From positions 124,001 to 188,000 of the forward strand of contig NZ_MEIR01000080.1 of assembly GCF_002777825.1 (NCBI RefSeq): a stretch of DNA of 64,000 nt. Direction: 5' to 3'. The translations under genes and the position numbers were made by a program. Below the pieces are notes generated by a model. That model was given only the letters and a program-made list of their open reading frames with translations. It did not search any database and was not told the DNA's origin. This document shows, one piece after another, positions 27,729 to 36,649 of this stretch. This DNA is from Snodgrassella alvi. Lineage in GTDB: Bacteria; Pseudomonadota; Gammaproteobacteria; Burkholderiales; Neisseriaceae. Positions within the stretch are counted from its first letter, which is position 1, and every line of letters starts with the position of its first letter.

Positions 27729-27972
27729 TGATTTCCTCCTGAAGCTGAGATTTTAAACTGAGCTCAGCAAACATCTGCTTAAGCTTACGGTTTTCAGCCT
27801 CTAGCTCCTTTAAACGTTTGATATCGGACGTTTCTATACCACCGTATTTATCACGCCATTTATAAAAAGTTGAATTGCCGATGCCATATTTACGGTAGAG
27901 TTCTTTGACGAGGATACCGGCTTCAGCTTCTTTTAAAATAGCTATGATCTGATGTTCAGTCATTTTTTTCAT
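27715..27972 (-). CDS. IS3-family transposase orfA
   Basis: An 85-residue protein with an N-terminal helix-turn-helix (TEHQIIAILKEAEAG...KYGIGNSTFYKW) that would bind the IS ends, and a leucine-rich coiled coil (about 52-85). GAGGA precedes the ATG. The 3' end carries an A AAA AAG slippery heptamer directly before the CTA TAG end, the classic IS3 signal for -1 frameshifting into orfB. orfA looks intact although orfB is dead. Confidence 0.85.
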   Translation of the reverse strand: MKKMTEHQIIAILKEAEAGILVKELYRKYGIGNSTFYKWRDKYGGIETSDIKRLKELEAENRKLKQMFAELSLKSQLQEEIIKKL

Positions 27973-28044
27973 GCTTAAATCCTCAATGGGTTAATAAAGA
28001 GAATTTTCTACTTTTATGCTGTACTATTTTAGGGGATAGTTACA

Positions 28045-28169
28045 TTTCTGGCAGCTAGCGCCAGCCATGGTGTATCAGGCAAACAATCTTGATTTTCTGA
28101 GTCAGATAATATTCAGCCAGCGCACGCCCAAACCACCATGATGATCAGTAATTATCACACCTTCTGCAT
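28045..28169 (-). pseudogene. Broken second copy of the SDR gene, part 2 (right of the IS)
   Basis: Corresponds to the N-terminal coding part of the intact SDR gene (about 24900-25011): shared stretches include ATATTCAGCCAG, CGCGCCCAAACCAC-like sequence, AGTAATTATCACAC and the ATG with TCAAATTCC. Reading from the ATG at 28169 reaches a TGA after four codons, so it is dead. Confidence 0.75.
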
Positions 28170-28238
28170 ATCAAATTCCCTTTTCATGATTGGCCAGATT
28201 TATAGTAGGATAACAGGCATCAATCATTCTCTTTGCTT

Positions 28239-29006
28239 ATGAATACGCCATTTACAACACCACCGCTGGCACCTAAAACCATAGCCATTCTTAAACAGCT
28301 TGATATACATTGCGTAGAAGATTTGCAGCAACGTGGTGCTATTACCACTTTTTTACAGTTTAAAAACATTAGCACCAGTAGTACTGAAAGCGTGTTATGG
28401 CAATTTATCGCTTTAGTGGAAAACCGTGCCGCGCAGAGCTTTAGCGCCAAAGAGAAAACATTTTGGCGTCAACAGATAAAGCAGCATCCACCTGTAGCCC
28501 TATTTCCGCCTGCAAAAATCATGCAGCACTGGATGCAACAGGCATTACATGCAGCGCAGCAGGCACAGCTACTGAATGAAGTGCCGGTAGGTGCAGTTGT
28601 GGTGTACGAAAATAATCTTATAGGTTATGGCTATAATCGCTGTATTACCGACCATAATGTCAGCCACCATGCTGAAATTCAGGCGCTGGCAGCGGCCAGT
28701 AGTACGCTGGGCAATTATCGCTTACAAAATTGTGATGTATATATTACTCTGGAGCCTTGTGCCATGTGTGCTAGTGCCTTAATACAGGCCAGAGTGAAAA
28801 GAGTAATTTATGGTACTGCTGAAACCAGAACCGGTGCTGCCGGCAGTGTGATTAATTTATTTGCCAATCGCCAGCTTAATACGCATACCGCAATTCTGGG
28901 CGGCGTGTTGGCTGCTGAATCCAAAGAATTATTGCAGCAATTTTTCTGGCACAAACGCCAATCTGTTCAAATAACAGATATATCTGCTGGCAGTACAGAG
29001 ATATAA
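28239..29006 (+). CDS. tadA: tRNA-specific adenosine deaminase TadA with N-terminal TfoX-C-like domain
   Basis: Zinc deaminase that converts A34 to inosine in tRNA(Arg). Residues about 95-250 hold the deaminase fold: HAEIQAL (His ligand and catalytic Glu) and EPCAMC (two Cys ligands), then RVIYGTAETRTGAAGS. About 95 residues come before it, with PPLAPKTIAILKQLDIHCVEDLQQRG-type sequence resembling the C-terminal (helix-hairpin-helix-like) domain of TfoX; canonical TadA is only about 165 residues. The ATG at 28239 is preferred to a TTG two codons before. Its 5' part is duplicated at 25080. Confidence 0.9.
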   Translation: MNTPFTTPPLAPKTIAILKQLDIHCVEDLQQRGAITTFLQFKNISTSSTESVLWQFIALVENRAAQSFSAKEKTFWRQQIKQHPPVALFPPAKIMQHWMQQALHAAQQAQLLNEVPVGAVVVYENNLIGYGYNRCITDHNVSHHAEIQALAAASSTLGNYRLQNCDVYITLEPCAMCASALIQARVKRVIYGTAETRTGAAGSVINLFANRQLNTHTAILGGVLAAESKELLQQFFWHKRQSVQITDISAGSTEI

Positions 29007-29050
29007 ACAAGCGACTACGACATACCACAAGCATGAGATACAAAAATATA

Positions 29051-29839
29051 TTATTTAAAATAAGACATAAGTAAATCATGGCCAAAGCTGCAAATCATAA
29101 TACATAACACGATAATAAATCCTTTACGTATTAATTCACTGCCACCAATCATAGCCATTCTGGTTCCGATTAATCCGCCTGTTAAATTGGCAGCAGCCAA
29201 TGGAATTGCCCAGTGCCACACCACGTACTGGTTTGGAATAAAGAAAGCCAGCGCGGCCAGATTAGTTGTCAGGTTGATGACTTTGGATGATGCGGTTGCC
29301 GTAATGAAATCAAAGGCAAAAAAGCGCACAAATACAAAAGCCAGCAAACTGCCGGTACCCGGGCCCAAAATACCATCATACAGGCCGATTAATGCCCCCA
29401 TAAAAAGACCAAAAACATATTCGCGCCGACTAAGATGGCTCCGGCGCTGAACCTGTCCGAGATCTTTTTTGAGAAAAGTATAAACCGCCATCACAATTAA
29501 AATAACCAGAATGGACGGTTTCATCCATGCTGTAGGTAGATATACTACGACATGTGAACCCAGATAAGAAAAAACAAACGCAAGCGCGGCTGCGGGCAAC
29601 AGCATTGCCCATGGTACAGGTATACGTCGAGTGTATTGTATGGCTGCTACGAGCGTACCACTGGCTGATGCAAATTTATTGATCCCCATGACAATAGGCA
29701 CAATGGTATGTTTTGGTAAAGCATTAAAAAGCCCGGGTATCTGCAACAGCCCGCCACCTCCTACAGCAGCATCCATCAAACCGGCACTAAAACCAATGAT
29801 TAACAGCCTCCAAATATGAGCATCACTGAACCATTCCAC
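29051..29839 (-). CDS. TauE/SafE family membrane permease
   Basis: Inner-membrane protein of 262 residues with about eight hydrophobic segments and the two glycine-rich repeats typical of TauE/SafE transporters: GLMDAAVGGGGLLQIPGL near residues 20-37 and GLYDGILGPGTGS near 152-164. Family members export or take up sulfur-containing or other small anions; the substrate here cannot be told. The CNP1 gene lies 12 bases upstream, so they probably share a transcript. Confidence 0.85.
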   Translation of the reverse strand: MEWFSDAHIWRLLIIGFSAGLMDAAVGGGGLLQIPGLFNALPKHTIVPIVMGINKFASASGTLVAAIQYTRRIPVPWAMLLPAAALAFVFSYLGSHVVVYLPTAWMKPSILVILIVMAVYTFLKKDLGQVQRRSHLSRREYVFGLFMGALIGLYDGILGPGTGSLLAFVFVRFFAFDFITATASSKVINLTTNLAALAFFIPNQYVVWHWAIPLAAANLTGGLIGTRMAMIGGSELIRKGFIIVLCIMICSFGHDLLMSYFK

Positions 29840-29851
29840 GATTAATCCTGT

Positions 29852-30382
29852 CTAGCGCATGGCGCGGGTAGTAATACGTTGCATTAGTTCCTGCTGATTA
29901 CGTGGCAATCCATCTTCGCAGAAAGTCTGATACAGCACTGAGCGTACTTTATCCAGCTCATTCAGGGTGGTACCAATTACTTTCCATTGACTATTGCGCG
30001 GCTGTATCCAGCGTTTATTGACATCATCACCAAAACCAAACACCTTCATGCGTCGTGTAGGGCAATGGATGGCTTCGGCAGAAAGATTATTAATACCCTG
30101 TTTAGACTGCTGGTTCAAAATATAATGTATTGTATGGTCAGTATTAATATGAATACTGTTCAGCATTAATTTTGGCTGGCCTGTATAAGTCTGGCTGATA
30201 TAGAGATCAGCCCACTGTTCGTTACCTGTTGGATAGGCTGGCATGGGCACAGCATGTTCTTCCCATGCCTGATTTTCATCCGGACCAATATAATGTTCAT
30301 TATACAAGGTTTCCTTGCGTGCCAGTGCCAGAGCACAAACACCAAGCAGCAAAGTTGCGAACATAGTTTTGGCAATATTCAT
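29852..30382 (-). CDS. CNP1-like family exported protein
   Basis: Protein of 176 residues with a signal peptide (about 1-22, ending ALARKE) and the CNP1 family pattern of alternating aromatic and charged segments; two Cys (AIHCPTR and TFCEDG) may pair in the periplasm. Function unknown. GGAGA precedes the ATG at 30382 (a TTG two codons earlier is possible). It stands between adk and the TauE gene on the same strand, after a hairpin that should end most adk transcription. Confidence 0.75.
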   Translation of the reverse strand: MNIAKTMFATLLLGVCALALARKETLYNEHYIGPDENQAWEEHAVPMPAYPTGNEQWADLYISQTYTGQPKLMLNSIHINTDHTIHYILNQQSKQGINNLSAEAIHCPTRRMKVFGFGDDVNKRWIQPRNSQWKVIGTTLNELDKVRSVLYQTFCEDGLPRNQQELMQRITTRAMR

Positions 30383-30452
30383 ACCCAAGTCTCCGCGGCT
30401 AAATATTTTATCCAGCCATATATGTTTGGAAAAATTATTGGCGCATTGTAGC

Positions 30453-30502
30453 CAAAATTAAAGGCTGCCTGCGATTAAAATTAAATTCGCAACAGACAGC
30501 CT
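30453..30502 (-). terminator. Intrinsic terminator of adk
   Basis: On the minus strand AGGCTGTCTGTTGCGA pairs with TCGCAGGCAGCCT (one mismatch and a bulge), followed by TTTAATTTT. The right-strand arm AGGCTGCCTGCG resembles a Neisseriaceae uptake-sequence dialect at 10 of 12 positions. Confidence 0.65.
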
Positions 30503-30512
30503 GTGTAGAATA

Positions 30513-31178
<666 letters not shown>

Positions 31179-31214
31179 CTATACTTTAATTTAATATACT
31201 GTAAATAATCATAT

Positions 31215-31982
31215 TTATTTGTGTATATCTGGCCAACTGGTGCGTACGCGTTCCAAATCTGCCATCGTATCAACCCCTGCCGCTGGCGCGTGGGAGGTGA
31301 TTTGTACCGCGATGTTAAAACCGTGCCATAACACCCGTAATTGCTCAAGCGATTCAGCCTGCTCTAATGGGGATGGTGTCAAATCCGAATACTGATGCAA
31401 AAATTGTACCCGATAACCATAAATACCAATATGTCGATATACCGGTATATCTTTCGGCATCATTTCGGCACCGCTGCGCATCAGCTCACGCGGCCAAGGA
31501 ATGGCTGCGCGGCTGAAATACAATGCATTATGTTGGCTGTTCAGCACTACCTTAACACAATTAGCGTCAATAAAATCCGCGTATTCAGTTAATAAGTGTG
31601 CGGCTGTAGCCATTGGGGCGCAGCTTTGCTGTAGCTGTGCGGCCACTGCATTAATCAGTTCCGGTTCAATCAGGGGCTCATCACCCTGCACATTGACTAC
31701 ACAGTCATTTTCGGCCAAATTTAAGATGCTGGCCGCTTCGGCCAGACGTGTGGTACCGCTTTCGTGGTCTGTGCCCGTTAATACGGCTTCAATACCATGA
31801 GCCTGACACGCAGCCTGAATATCTGCATGATCTGTGGCCACAACGACTTTACTGGCTTTACTTAAGCAGGCGCGCTCAGCCACCCGCACCACCATCGGCT
31901 TACCATGAATATCGGCTAAAGCCTTGTTTGGCAGGCGGCTGGAAGACAGGCGTGCTGGAATCAATACAACAAAATCACTCAT
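31215..31982 (-). CDS. kdsB: 3-deoxy-manno-octulosonate cytidylyltransferase (CMP-KDO synthetase)
   Basis: Activates KDO with CTP for lipopolysaccharide inner-core assembly. The 255-residue protein opens with [19 protein letters not shown], the nucleotide-binding motif, and shows [11 protein letters not shown] near residue 97 and RHIGIYGY further on. The start at 31982 forms an ATGA overlap with the upstream Trm112 gene; an ATG at 31997 lies inside that gene. Its presence with lpxK shows that the organism makes KDO-containing LPS/LOS. Confidence 0.96.
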   Translation of the reverse strand: MSDFVVLIPARLSSSRLPNKALADIHGKPMVVRVAERACLSKASKVVVATDHADIQAACQAHGIEAVLTGTDHESGTTRLAEAASILNLAENDCVVNVQGDEPLIEPELINAVAAQLQQSCAPMATAAHLLTEYADFIDANCVKVVLNSQHNALYFSRAAIPWPRELMRSGAEMMPKDIPVYRHIGIYGYRVQFLHQYSDLTPSPLEQAESLEQLRVLWHGFNIAVQITSHAPAAGVDTMADLERVRTSWPDIHK

Positions 31983-32167
31983 GCGTCGGCTGTACATTCT
32001 TCGTCAGATAATTCACGCGCTTCATTTACCAGCATATAGGGAATGCCGTCTTTAACTGGATAAGCCAGCCGCGAAGCCTTACACCACAACTCCTGTTGCT
32101 GTGCATGCCATTGCAGTTTTCCCTTACATTGGGGGCATACCAGAATATCCAGATATTTTTGATCCAT
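31979..32167 (-). CDS. Trm112 family zinc-ribbon protein (YcaR-like)
   Basis: A 62-residue protein whose N-terminus has one zinc-knuckle half CPQCKGKL; Trm112-like proteins act as partners or activators of other enzymes, and bacterial ones commonly sit between lpxK and kdsB as here. GGACAG precedes the ATG. The stop overlaps the kdsB start. The bacterial function is not settled. Confidence 0.9.
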   Translation of the reverse strand: MDQKYLDILVCPQCKGKLQWHAQQQELWCKASRLAYPVKDGIPYMLVNEARELSDEECTADA

Positions 32168-32180
32168 TTTCTGTCCTTAG

Positions 32181-32196
32181 TACCACAACAGTGGTA
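32181..32196 (-). repeat. Short perfect inverted repeat in the Trm112 leader
   Basis: TACCAC-AACA-GTGGTA, just upstream of the ribosome-binding site of the Trm112-kdsB pair. The surrounding spacer to lpxK (32168-32446) has no gene I can support and may carry a separate promoter. Confidence 0.4.
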
Positions 32197-32446
32197 AGCG
32201 ATATCTATCGTTTTTCATTCAGTCTGATGTCAGAATGAGACGTTGCCTGTTAATAATTTACACATAACATTGATGAATGACTTTACCATATATTGAAATG
32301 GCGATACAGGATACGGTGAAATATTCGGCCTGAACAAAAATTCCTTGCCTGCGATACCAGCCAAACCAGTCTGTACAATCCATAAATGCTGTGCGAACAA
32401 TTTACAGAAATTTTACCAGTAGCCAGTGTTCATCGCATCTTTTTCA

Positions 32447-33514
32447 TCATAATAACGTTTTTATTGTAGCAGTACTGCGCAATTGTAATCGCGACTGAAT
32501 AAATTCAGCCAAATCGGGGCAGATTTGAGCAGAGAGAGGCAAAACCCAGATATTATGTTGCAAAGGCATCGTCAGCTTGACTGCATCCTTTTCGGTAATA
32601 AATATCACATCTGCCTCAGGCCAGTCTGCTGGTTTAATCACAGCATGGTCGTCCAACGCAATGGTTTGCTTCAGATCAATGCCTAAAGTTTGTAATGCCT
32701 GAAAAAAGCGCTCTGGCCGGCCAATAGCAGCGATGGCCGCACAATGCCTGCCTGCAAACTCTATTGCTTGAGCAGTCTGCCGTGGCTGGTTCAGGCAATA
32801 AAAATCAGCATAATTTAATGTGCTGTAGCCACACCACTGTGCTTTTAGCATGTCTAACTGATGTGCTCGCTGCAAGGCTATTGCATCGCCCTGACTGAAT
32901 ATTACCCCATCAACCAGGTGCAAACGGCCAAATGATTCACGTAATGGGCCATTGGGTAGTAAATCCATTGTTTTACCAATATCCGCCGCCGGACATACCA
33001 CAATTTCCATATCCCGCTTGAGGGCATAATGTTGCAGGCCATCATCGCTTAGCAGAAGCTGCAAATCCGGATGTACCTGTAATAATGCTTTACCCGCAGC
33101 CTCGCGTGTACTGGCAACGGCAATCGGTGCTTGAGTTTGCTGAAACAGCATCAGCGGTTCATCTCCGGCTTCTGAAGCCGTAGTACGGGCATTGATAATT
33201 ACCGTATCTTTGCTGGCACGCCCATAGCCGCGGCTAATAATACCAACCTTAATCTGCCGCTGCTGCAATGCATGTACTAATGCAGCCACTAAGGGAGTTT
33301 TACCCACGCCGCCAACATGAATATTGCCGATTACCACTACCGGGCAAGGCAGCCGCTTACTGGGTAATAGCCCGACTTGATAAAGCCAGCGGCGTAGCAT
33401 CGCTATTATCTGAAAAACCCGTGCCAGCGGCCATAACAGCATGGTCAGCCCTGTCTGTGGATGTTGCCAGTGGCGTTGTATCAAACCGGCTATCCAGCTC
33501 ATAATTCTGCTCAT
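32447..33514 (-). CDS. lpxK: Tetraacyldisaccharide 4'-kinase LpxK
   Basis: Membrane-associated kinase that phosphorylates the 4' position of the lipid A precursor. The 355-residue protein has an N-terminal hydrophobic/amphipathic helix, the P-loop GNIHVGGVGKTP near residue 63, SRGYGR, SDDGLQHY and FITEKDAVKL, all typical of LpxK. Start options are ATG at 33514 or 33502 (a TTG at 33523 is also in frame); none has a clear ribosome-binding site. It is divergent from xseA, with about 100 bases between them. Confidence 0.93.
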   Translation of the reverse strand: MSRIMSWIAGLIQRHWQHPQTGLTMLLWPLARVFQIIAMLRRWLYQVGLLPSKRLPCPVVVIGNIHVGGVGKTPLVAALVHALQQRQIKVGIISRGYGRASKDTVIINARTTASEAGDEPLMLFQQTQAPIAVASTREAAGKALLQVHPDLQLLLSDDGLQHYALKRDMEIVVCPAADIGKTMDLLPNGPLRESFGRLHLVDGVIFSQGDAIALQRAHQLDMLKAQWCGYSTLNYADFYCLNQPRQTAQAIEFAGRHCAAIAAIGRPERFFQALQTLGIDLKQTIALDDHAVIKPADWPEADVIFITEKDAVKLTMPLQHNIWVLPLSAQICPDLAEFIQSRLQLRSTATIKTLL

Positions 33515-33622
33515 AAACGACAAAATGGCACTATACCACGGTGTATATATAGAACTGAAACCCAGTAAAAAAGGCCGTATAATATCTGCACAACAAAATC
33601 GCTCAAAATAATGGTGTTTTTT

Positions 33623-34975
33623 ATGTCTGATTTCTTTGCTCCAGCTGCATTAAGTGTCTCGGAACTCAATGCATGTGCCCGGCAATTACTCGAACAGAAT
33701 CTGGTTGGTTTGTGGATTGGCGGTGAAGTTTCCAATCTTACCCGTGCCGCCAGCGGACATTATTATTTCTCTTTAAAAGATGCCCGTGCACAGGTCAGAT
33801 GCGTACTGTTTAAAGGCGTGGCACAGCAACTTAGCCAGCCTTTACAGGAAGGCGATGACCTTGAAGTAGCCGGAAAAATCAGTATTTACGAAGCCCGTGG
33901 TGAATTTCAGATTACCATCAATGCCGTGCGGCATAAGGGCTTGGGACAGTTATATGAAGCTTATGAACGTCTGAAGCAACAATTAACTGCGGAAGGTTTA
34001 TTTTCTCCTCAACGTAAGCGCCCGTTACCGCCCCATCCGAAAGTGGTGGGTGTGGTCACCAGCCTGGCCGCAGCAGCATTGCGTGATGTGGTAACAACTT
34101 TACGTCGCCGTCATAGCGGCATCAGCGTGATTGTCTATCCGACTGCGGTACAGGGAGCCGGCAGTGAACAGCAGATTGCATCAGCCATTGCGACTGCCAA
34201 CGAGCATGCGCAGGCCGATGTACTGATTATCTGCCGTGGTGGCGGCAGTATTGAGGATTTATGGTCTTATAATGAAGAAATTGTAGTACGGGCTGTAGCC
34301 GACAGTACTATCCCTACCGTTAGCGGCGTTGGCCATGAAACCGATTTTACCCTGACTGATTTTGCTGCCGATGTGCGCGCACCTACTCCTACTGCGGCCG
34401 CAGAACTGGTCAGCCCGGATATGGCGCAGTTGCGGCGTACTGTTGCACAATGGCAAACCCGCATTCACCAATTGTTGCAACAGCGCTATTACGATGCTTC
34501 ACAGAAACTCGACTGGCTTGCGCGCCAGTTAAAACATCCGCAACAAAACTGGCAGCAACAGCAGCAGCAACTATCAGACTTACAACGCCAGTTACGGCTA
34601 AGTATGCAACGTCAGATCAAACAGCAACAGCAAAATTTGTTACAGCAACAACGCAGCTTAAATAGCTTGCGGCCACAAACTACTCATGCACAGCAGGCAC
34701 TCGCCTACCGCAAACAGCAGTTACAGCAATTTTGGCATCATATTCTGCTGCGTGCACAGCAGCGCCTACAACAGCAAGCTTCCGTGCTAGAGGCTGTTTC
34801 ACCATTACAGATTCTGGCCAGAGGCTATAGCGTAGTAACCAATCAGCGCGGACAAGTTATTAGCGATAGCAGTAAATTGAAAGCCGGCCAGTATCTTAAT
34901 ATCCGCTTTGCTGCGGGTGAACGCCGTGTACAAGTGGCTGCACCCAAAATTCAGTCTGATTTATTTGATAATTAA
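33623..34975 (+). CDS. xseA: Exodeoxyribonuclease VII large subunit
   Basis: Catalytic subunit of the single-strand exonuclease ExoVII. The 450-residue protein has an N-terminal OB fold (VGLWIGGEVSNLTRAASGHYYFSLKD), the catalytic domain (VVTSLAAAALRDV, ICRGGGSIEDLW, SGVGHETDFTLTDF, RAPTPTAAAEL), then a long coiled coil and a C-terminal RGYSVV block. The coiled coil (about residues 290-390) is unusually Gln-rich with several runs of 4-6 Gln. The ATG at 33611 is an alternative start four codons earlier. Confidence 0.95.
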   Translation: MSDFFAPAALSVSELNACARQLLEQNLVGLWIGGEVSNLTRAASGHYYFSLKDARAQVRCVLFKGVAQQLSQPLQEGDDLEVAGKISIYEARGEFQITINAVRHKGLGQLYEAYERLKQQLTAEGLFSPQRKRPLPPHPKVVGVVTSLAAAALRDVVTTLRRRHSGISVIVYPTAVQGAGSEQQIASAIATANEHAQADVLIICRGGGSIEDLWSYNEEIVVRAVADSTIPTVSGVGHETDFTLTDFAADVRAPTPTAAAELVSPDMAQLRRTVAQWQTRIHQLLQQRYYDASQKLDWLARQLKHPQQNWQQQQQQLSDLQRQLRLSMQRQIKQQQQNLLQQQRSLNSLRPQTTHAQQALAYRKQQLQQFWHHILLRAQQRLQQQASVLEAVSPLQILARGYSVVTNQRGQVISDSSKLKAGQYLNIRFAAGERRVQVAAPKIQSDLFDN

Positions 34976-35017
34976 TCTTTTGCTGATTTAAGTAAGCAGC
35001 TTAAAACAAGAAGCTAA

Positions 35018-35281
35018 TTATCAAAAGGTAAAAATCTATTTGATAGTACTTTTGGTGGCAAAGACGGTATAGCAATCATTACTTTACAGAAGTATAATTT
35101 AAAATAGGATTTAATCACTGCGCCAAATGGAGAATATTATTTTGACAAAAAAGCCATATTGCATCCTGTAAAGGTTAAGAATTAAAAAACTTATATTGGC
35201 AGAATTAACCATGACAAAAATTTGTCTAAAATACAACGTATAGATAGTCATCCAAGTAATCAATTAAAACCGACTATTTAA
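35018..35281 (+). pseudogene. Decayed gene of unknown family
   Basis: One frame reads as protein for about 85 codons but is broken by stops at 35105-35107 (TAG) and 35183-35185 (TAA). The pieces are FDSTFGGKDGIAIITLQKY, then DLITAPNGEYYFDKKAILHP, then TYIGRINHDKNLSKIQRIDSH. Codons are very AT-rich. No family is recognised; the location next to an orphan secreted protein gene suggests a small accessory patch. Confidence 0.5.
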
Positions 35282-35343
35282 ATTCATTCATCAAAATTAA
35301 AAATACACCAGCTATAACCATATAATACTGAAAGATACAAAAT

Positions 35344-35685
35344 ATGAAATTATTGATTATACTAATGATTTTACTGTCTTTCACTTGCTCCGCAGAAGAA
35401 CTTACTCGTGATTGTTTATATACCAATAATTATGAATCAGCGAGGTATACAATTAAAATAGTTTCTTGTTGTAAAGAAGGAGAATTAGATTGTGATAATG
35501 TTTATTATGAAGGAACAAAAAAGAAAGATAAATCTTTTATACAGTTGAAAGGAAAAACAATAAATGATTATTTATCTCATCGTTTTTTAGGCTATCAATT
35601 TCAAAACAATGATTACTTATATATTGTTCAAGATAATTCATTAACAATATATAAAAAAATAAATTATTACAAAAAGATTTATTAA
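35344..35685 (+). CDS. Small AT-rich gene for a secreted Cys-containing protein
   Basis: A 113-residue protein with a signal peptide (about 1-17, cleavage near CSAEE) and four Cys in the mature part (RDC, SCC, LDC), suggesting a disulfide-bonded periplasmic or secreted protein of about 95 residues. Base composition is far more AT-rich than the flanking xseA and DUF815 genes, a sign of transfer. No family is recognised. The ribosome-binding site is weak (GAAAG about ten bases upstream). Confidence 0.6.
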   Translation: MKLLIILMILLSFTCSAEELTRDCLYTNNYESARYTIKIVSCCKEGELDCDNVYYEGTKKKDKSFIQLKGKTINDYLSHRFLGYQFQNNDYLYIVQDNSLTIYKKINYYKKIY

Positions 35686-35753
35686 ATCTATTCTATAATT
35701 AATTACATTATTTTTTTAGTTGTAGAACCAAAAAAATCTTCACGCAGAAAAAA

Positions 35754-36617
35754 TCAAACTTTTCTTTCTTGTGGTTCCCGCCCGACCCAGTCACAGACAA
35801 ATTGCCAAGCCACCCTGCCCGAGCGACTGCCACGACTCTGGCTCCAGTTAAGTGCAGCGCGTCTGGCCATGTCATCCAAGTGTAAACCAGCTTCTTCCAG
35901 CCAGTTTTCTACTGCCTGCAAATAGGCACTCTGGTCGAATGGATAAAAGCTCAGCCACAAACCAAAGCGATCAGACAATGATACCTTTTCTTCTACCGCT
36001 TCCTGTGGATGAACTTCGCCTCCACTACCGGTCTGTGCAAGATTGTCGGCCATATATTCAGGCATCAGATGCCGACGATTGGAAGTAGCATAAACCAGTA
36101 CATTGTCACAGCGCTGCGACAAGCCGCCATCCAGCGTGGTTTTCAGTGCTTTATAAGCATCGTCGCCGTCTTCAAACGACAAATCATCACAAAAAAGAAT
36201 AAATTTTTCTGGCCGTTGCGCCAGCATAGTAAGCAACGCGGGTAAAGTGAGCAAATCACTTTTATCCACTTCCACCAAACGTAAGCCCTGAGCAGCATAT
36301 TGATGCAATAACGCTTTAACCAATGATGATTTACCCGTACCACGCGCACCAGTCATTAATACATTGTTTGCTGGCCGGCCAGCAAGAAACTGTTCGGTAT
36401 TGCGCACCAGCTGACGTCGTTGTTCATCTACTGCGGCCAGACAGTTCAGGGCAAAGGTGTGTGGATGGGGCAGGCTTTCCAGAATGCCCTTATTACCCAG
36501 CTTATGCCAGCGATAAGCAACCGCCGTCCAGTCTGGCTCCTGAGCTAATGGTGGTAAGATGGCGTCCAGCCGCTGTAATACAGTGGCAGCCAGTTCTATC
36601 AGTTCCCTGCGTTTCAT
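35754..36617 (-). CDS. DUF815 family AAA-type ATPase
   Basis: Cytoplasmic ATP-binding protein of 287 residues with Walker A GARGTGKSS near residue 92, Walker B FILFCDDLSFE near 140, sensor-1 VYATSNRRHL near 180, and a C-terminal lid with RSGRVAWQF. Family members are widespread but have no firm function; the fold resembles DnaA/IstB-type ATPases. AAAGGAA precedes the ATG. The methyltransferase gene upstream ends 32 bases before it, so they are probably cotranscribed. Confidence 0.88.
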   Translation of the reverse strand: MKRRELIELAATVLQRLDAILPPLAQEPDWTAVAYRWHKLGNKGILESLPHPHTFALNCLAAVDEQRRQLVRNTEQFLAGRPANNVLMTGARGTGKSSLVKALLHQYAAQGLRLVEVDKSDLLTLPALLTMLAQRPEKFILFCDDLSFEDGDDAYKALKTTLDGGLSQRCDNVLVYATSNRRHLMPEYMADNLAQTGSGGEVHPQEAVEEKVSLSDRFGLWLSFYPFDQSAYLQAVENWLEEAGLHLDDMARRAALNWSQSRGSRSGRVAWQFVCDWVGREPQERKV

Positions 36618-36649
36618 CTCTAGTTTCCTTTTGCTTTAACTCGTGGTTT

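Larger units (their letters stand above)
26851..28044 (-). mobile_element. Decayed IS3-family insertion sequence
   Basis: An element of 1194 bases with imperfect terminal inverted repeats of about 43 bases: TGTAAATACCCC at the left end and TGTAACTATCCCC (read on the minus strand) at the right, both running on to a shared AAGTAGAAAATT. It carries orfA and a broken orfB on the minus strand. The 3-base flanks are TTC and TTT, so a target duplication is no longer exact. It is inserted in the second SDR copy. Several orfB lesions make it unable to move by itself. Confidence 0.85.

Noticed and set aside
30462-30473. DNA uptake sequence AGGCTGCCTGCG
   Set aside because: Only one copy was noticed, with two mismatches to the nearest known dialect; it is adequately explained as an arm of the adk terminator.
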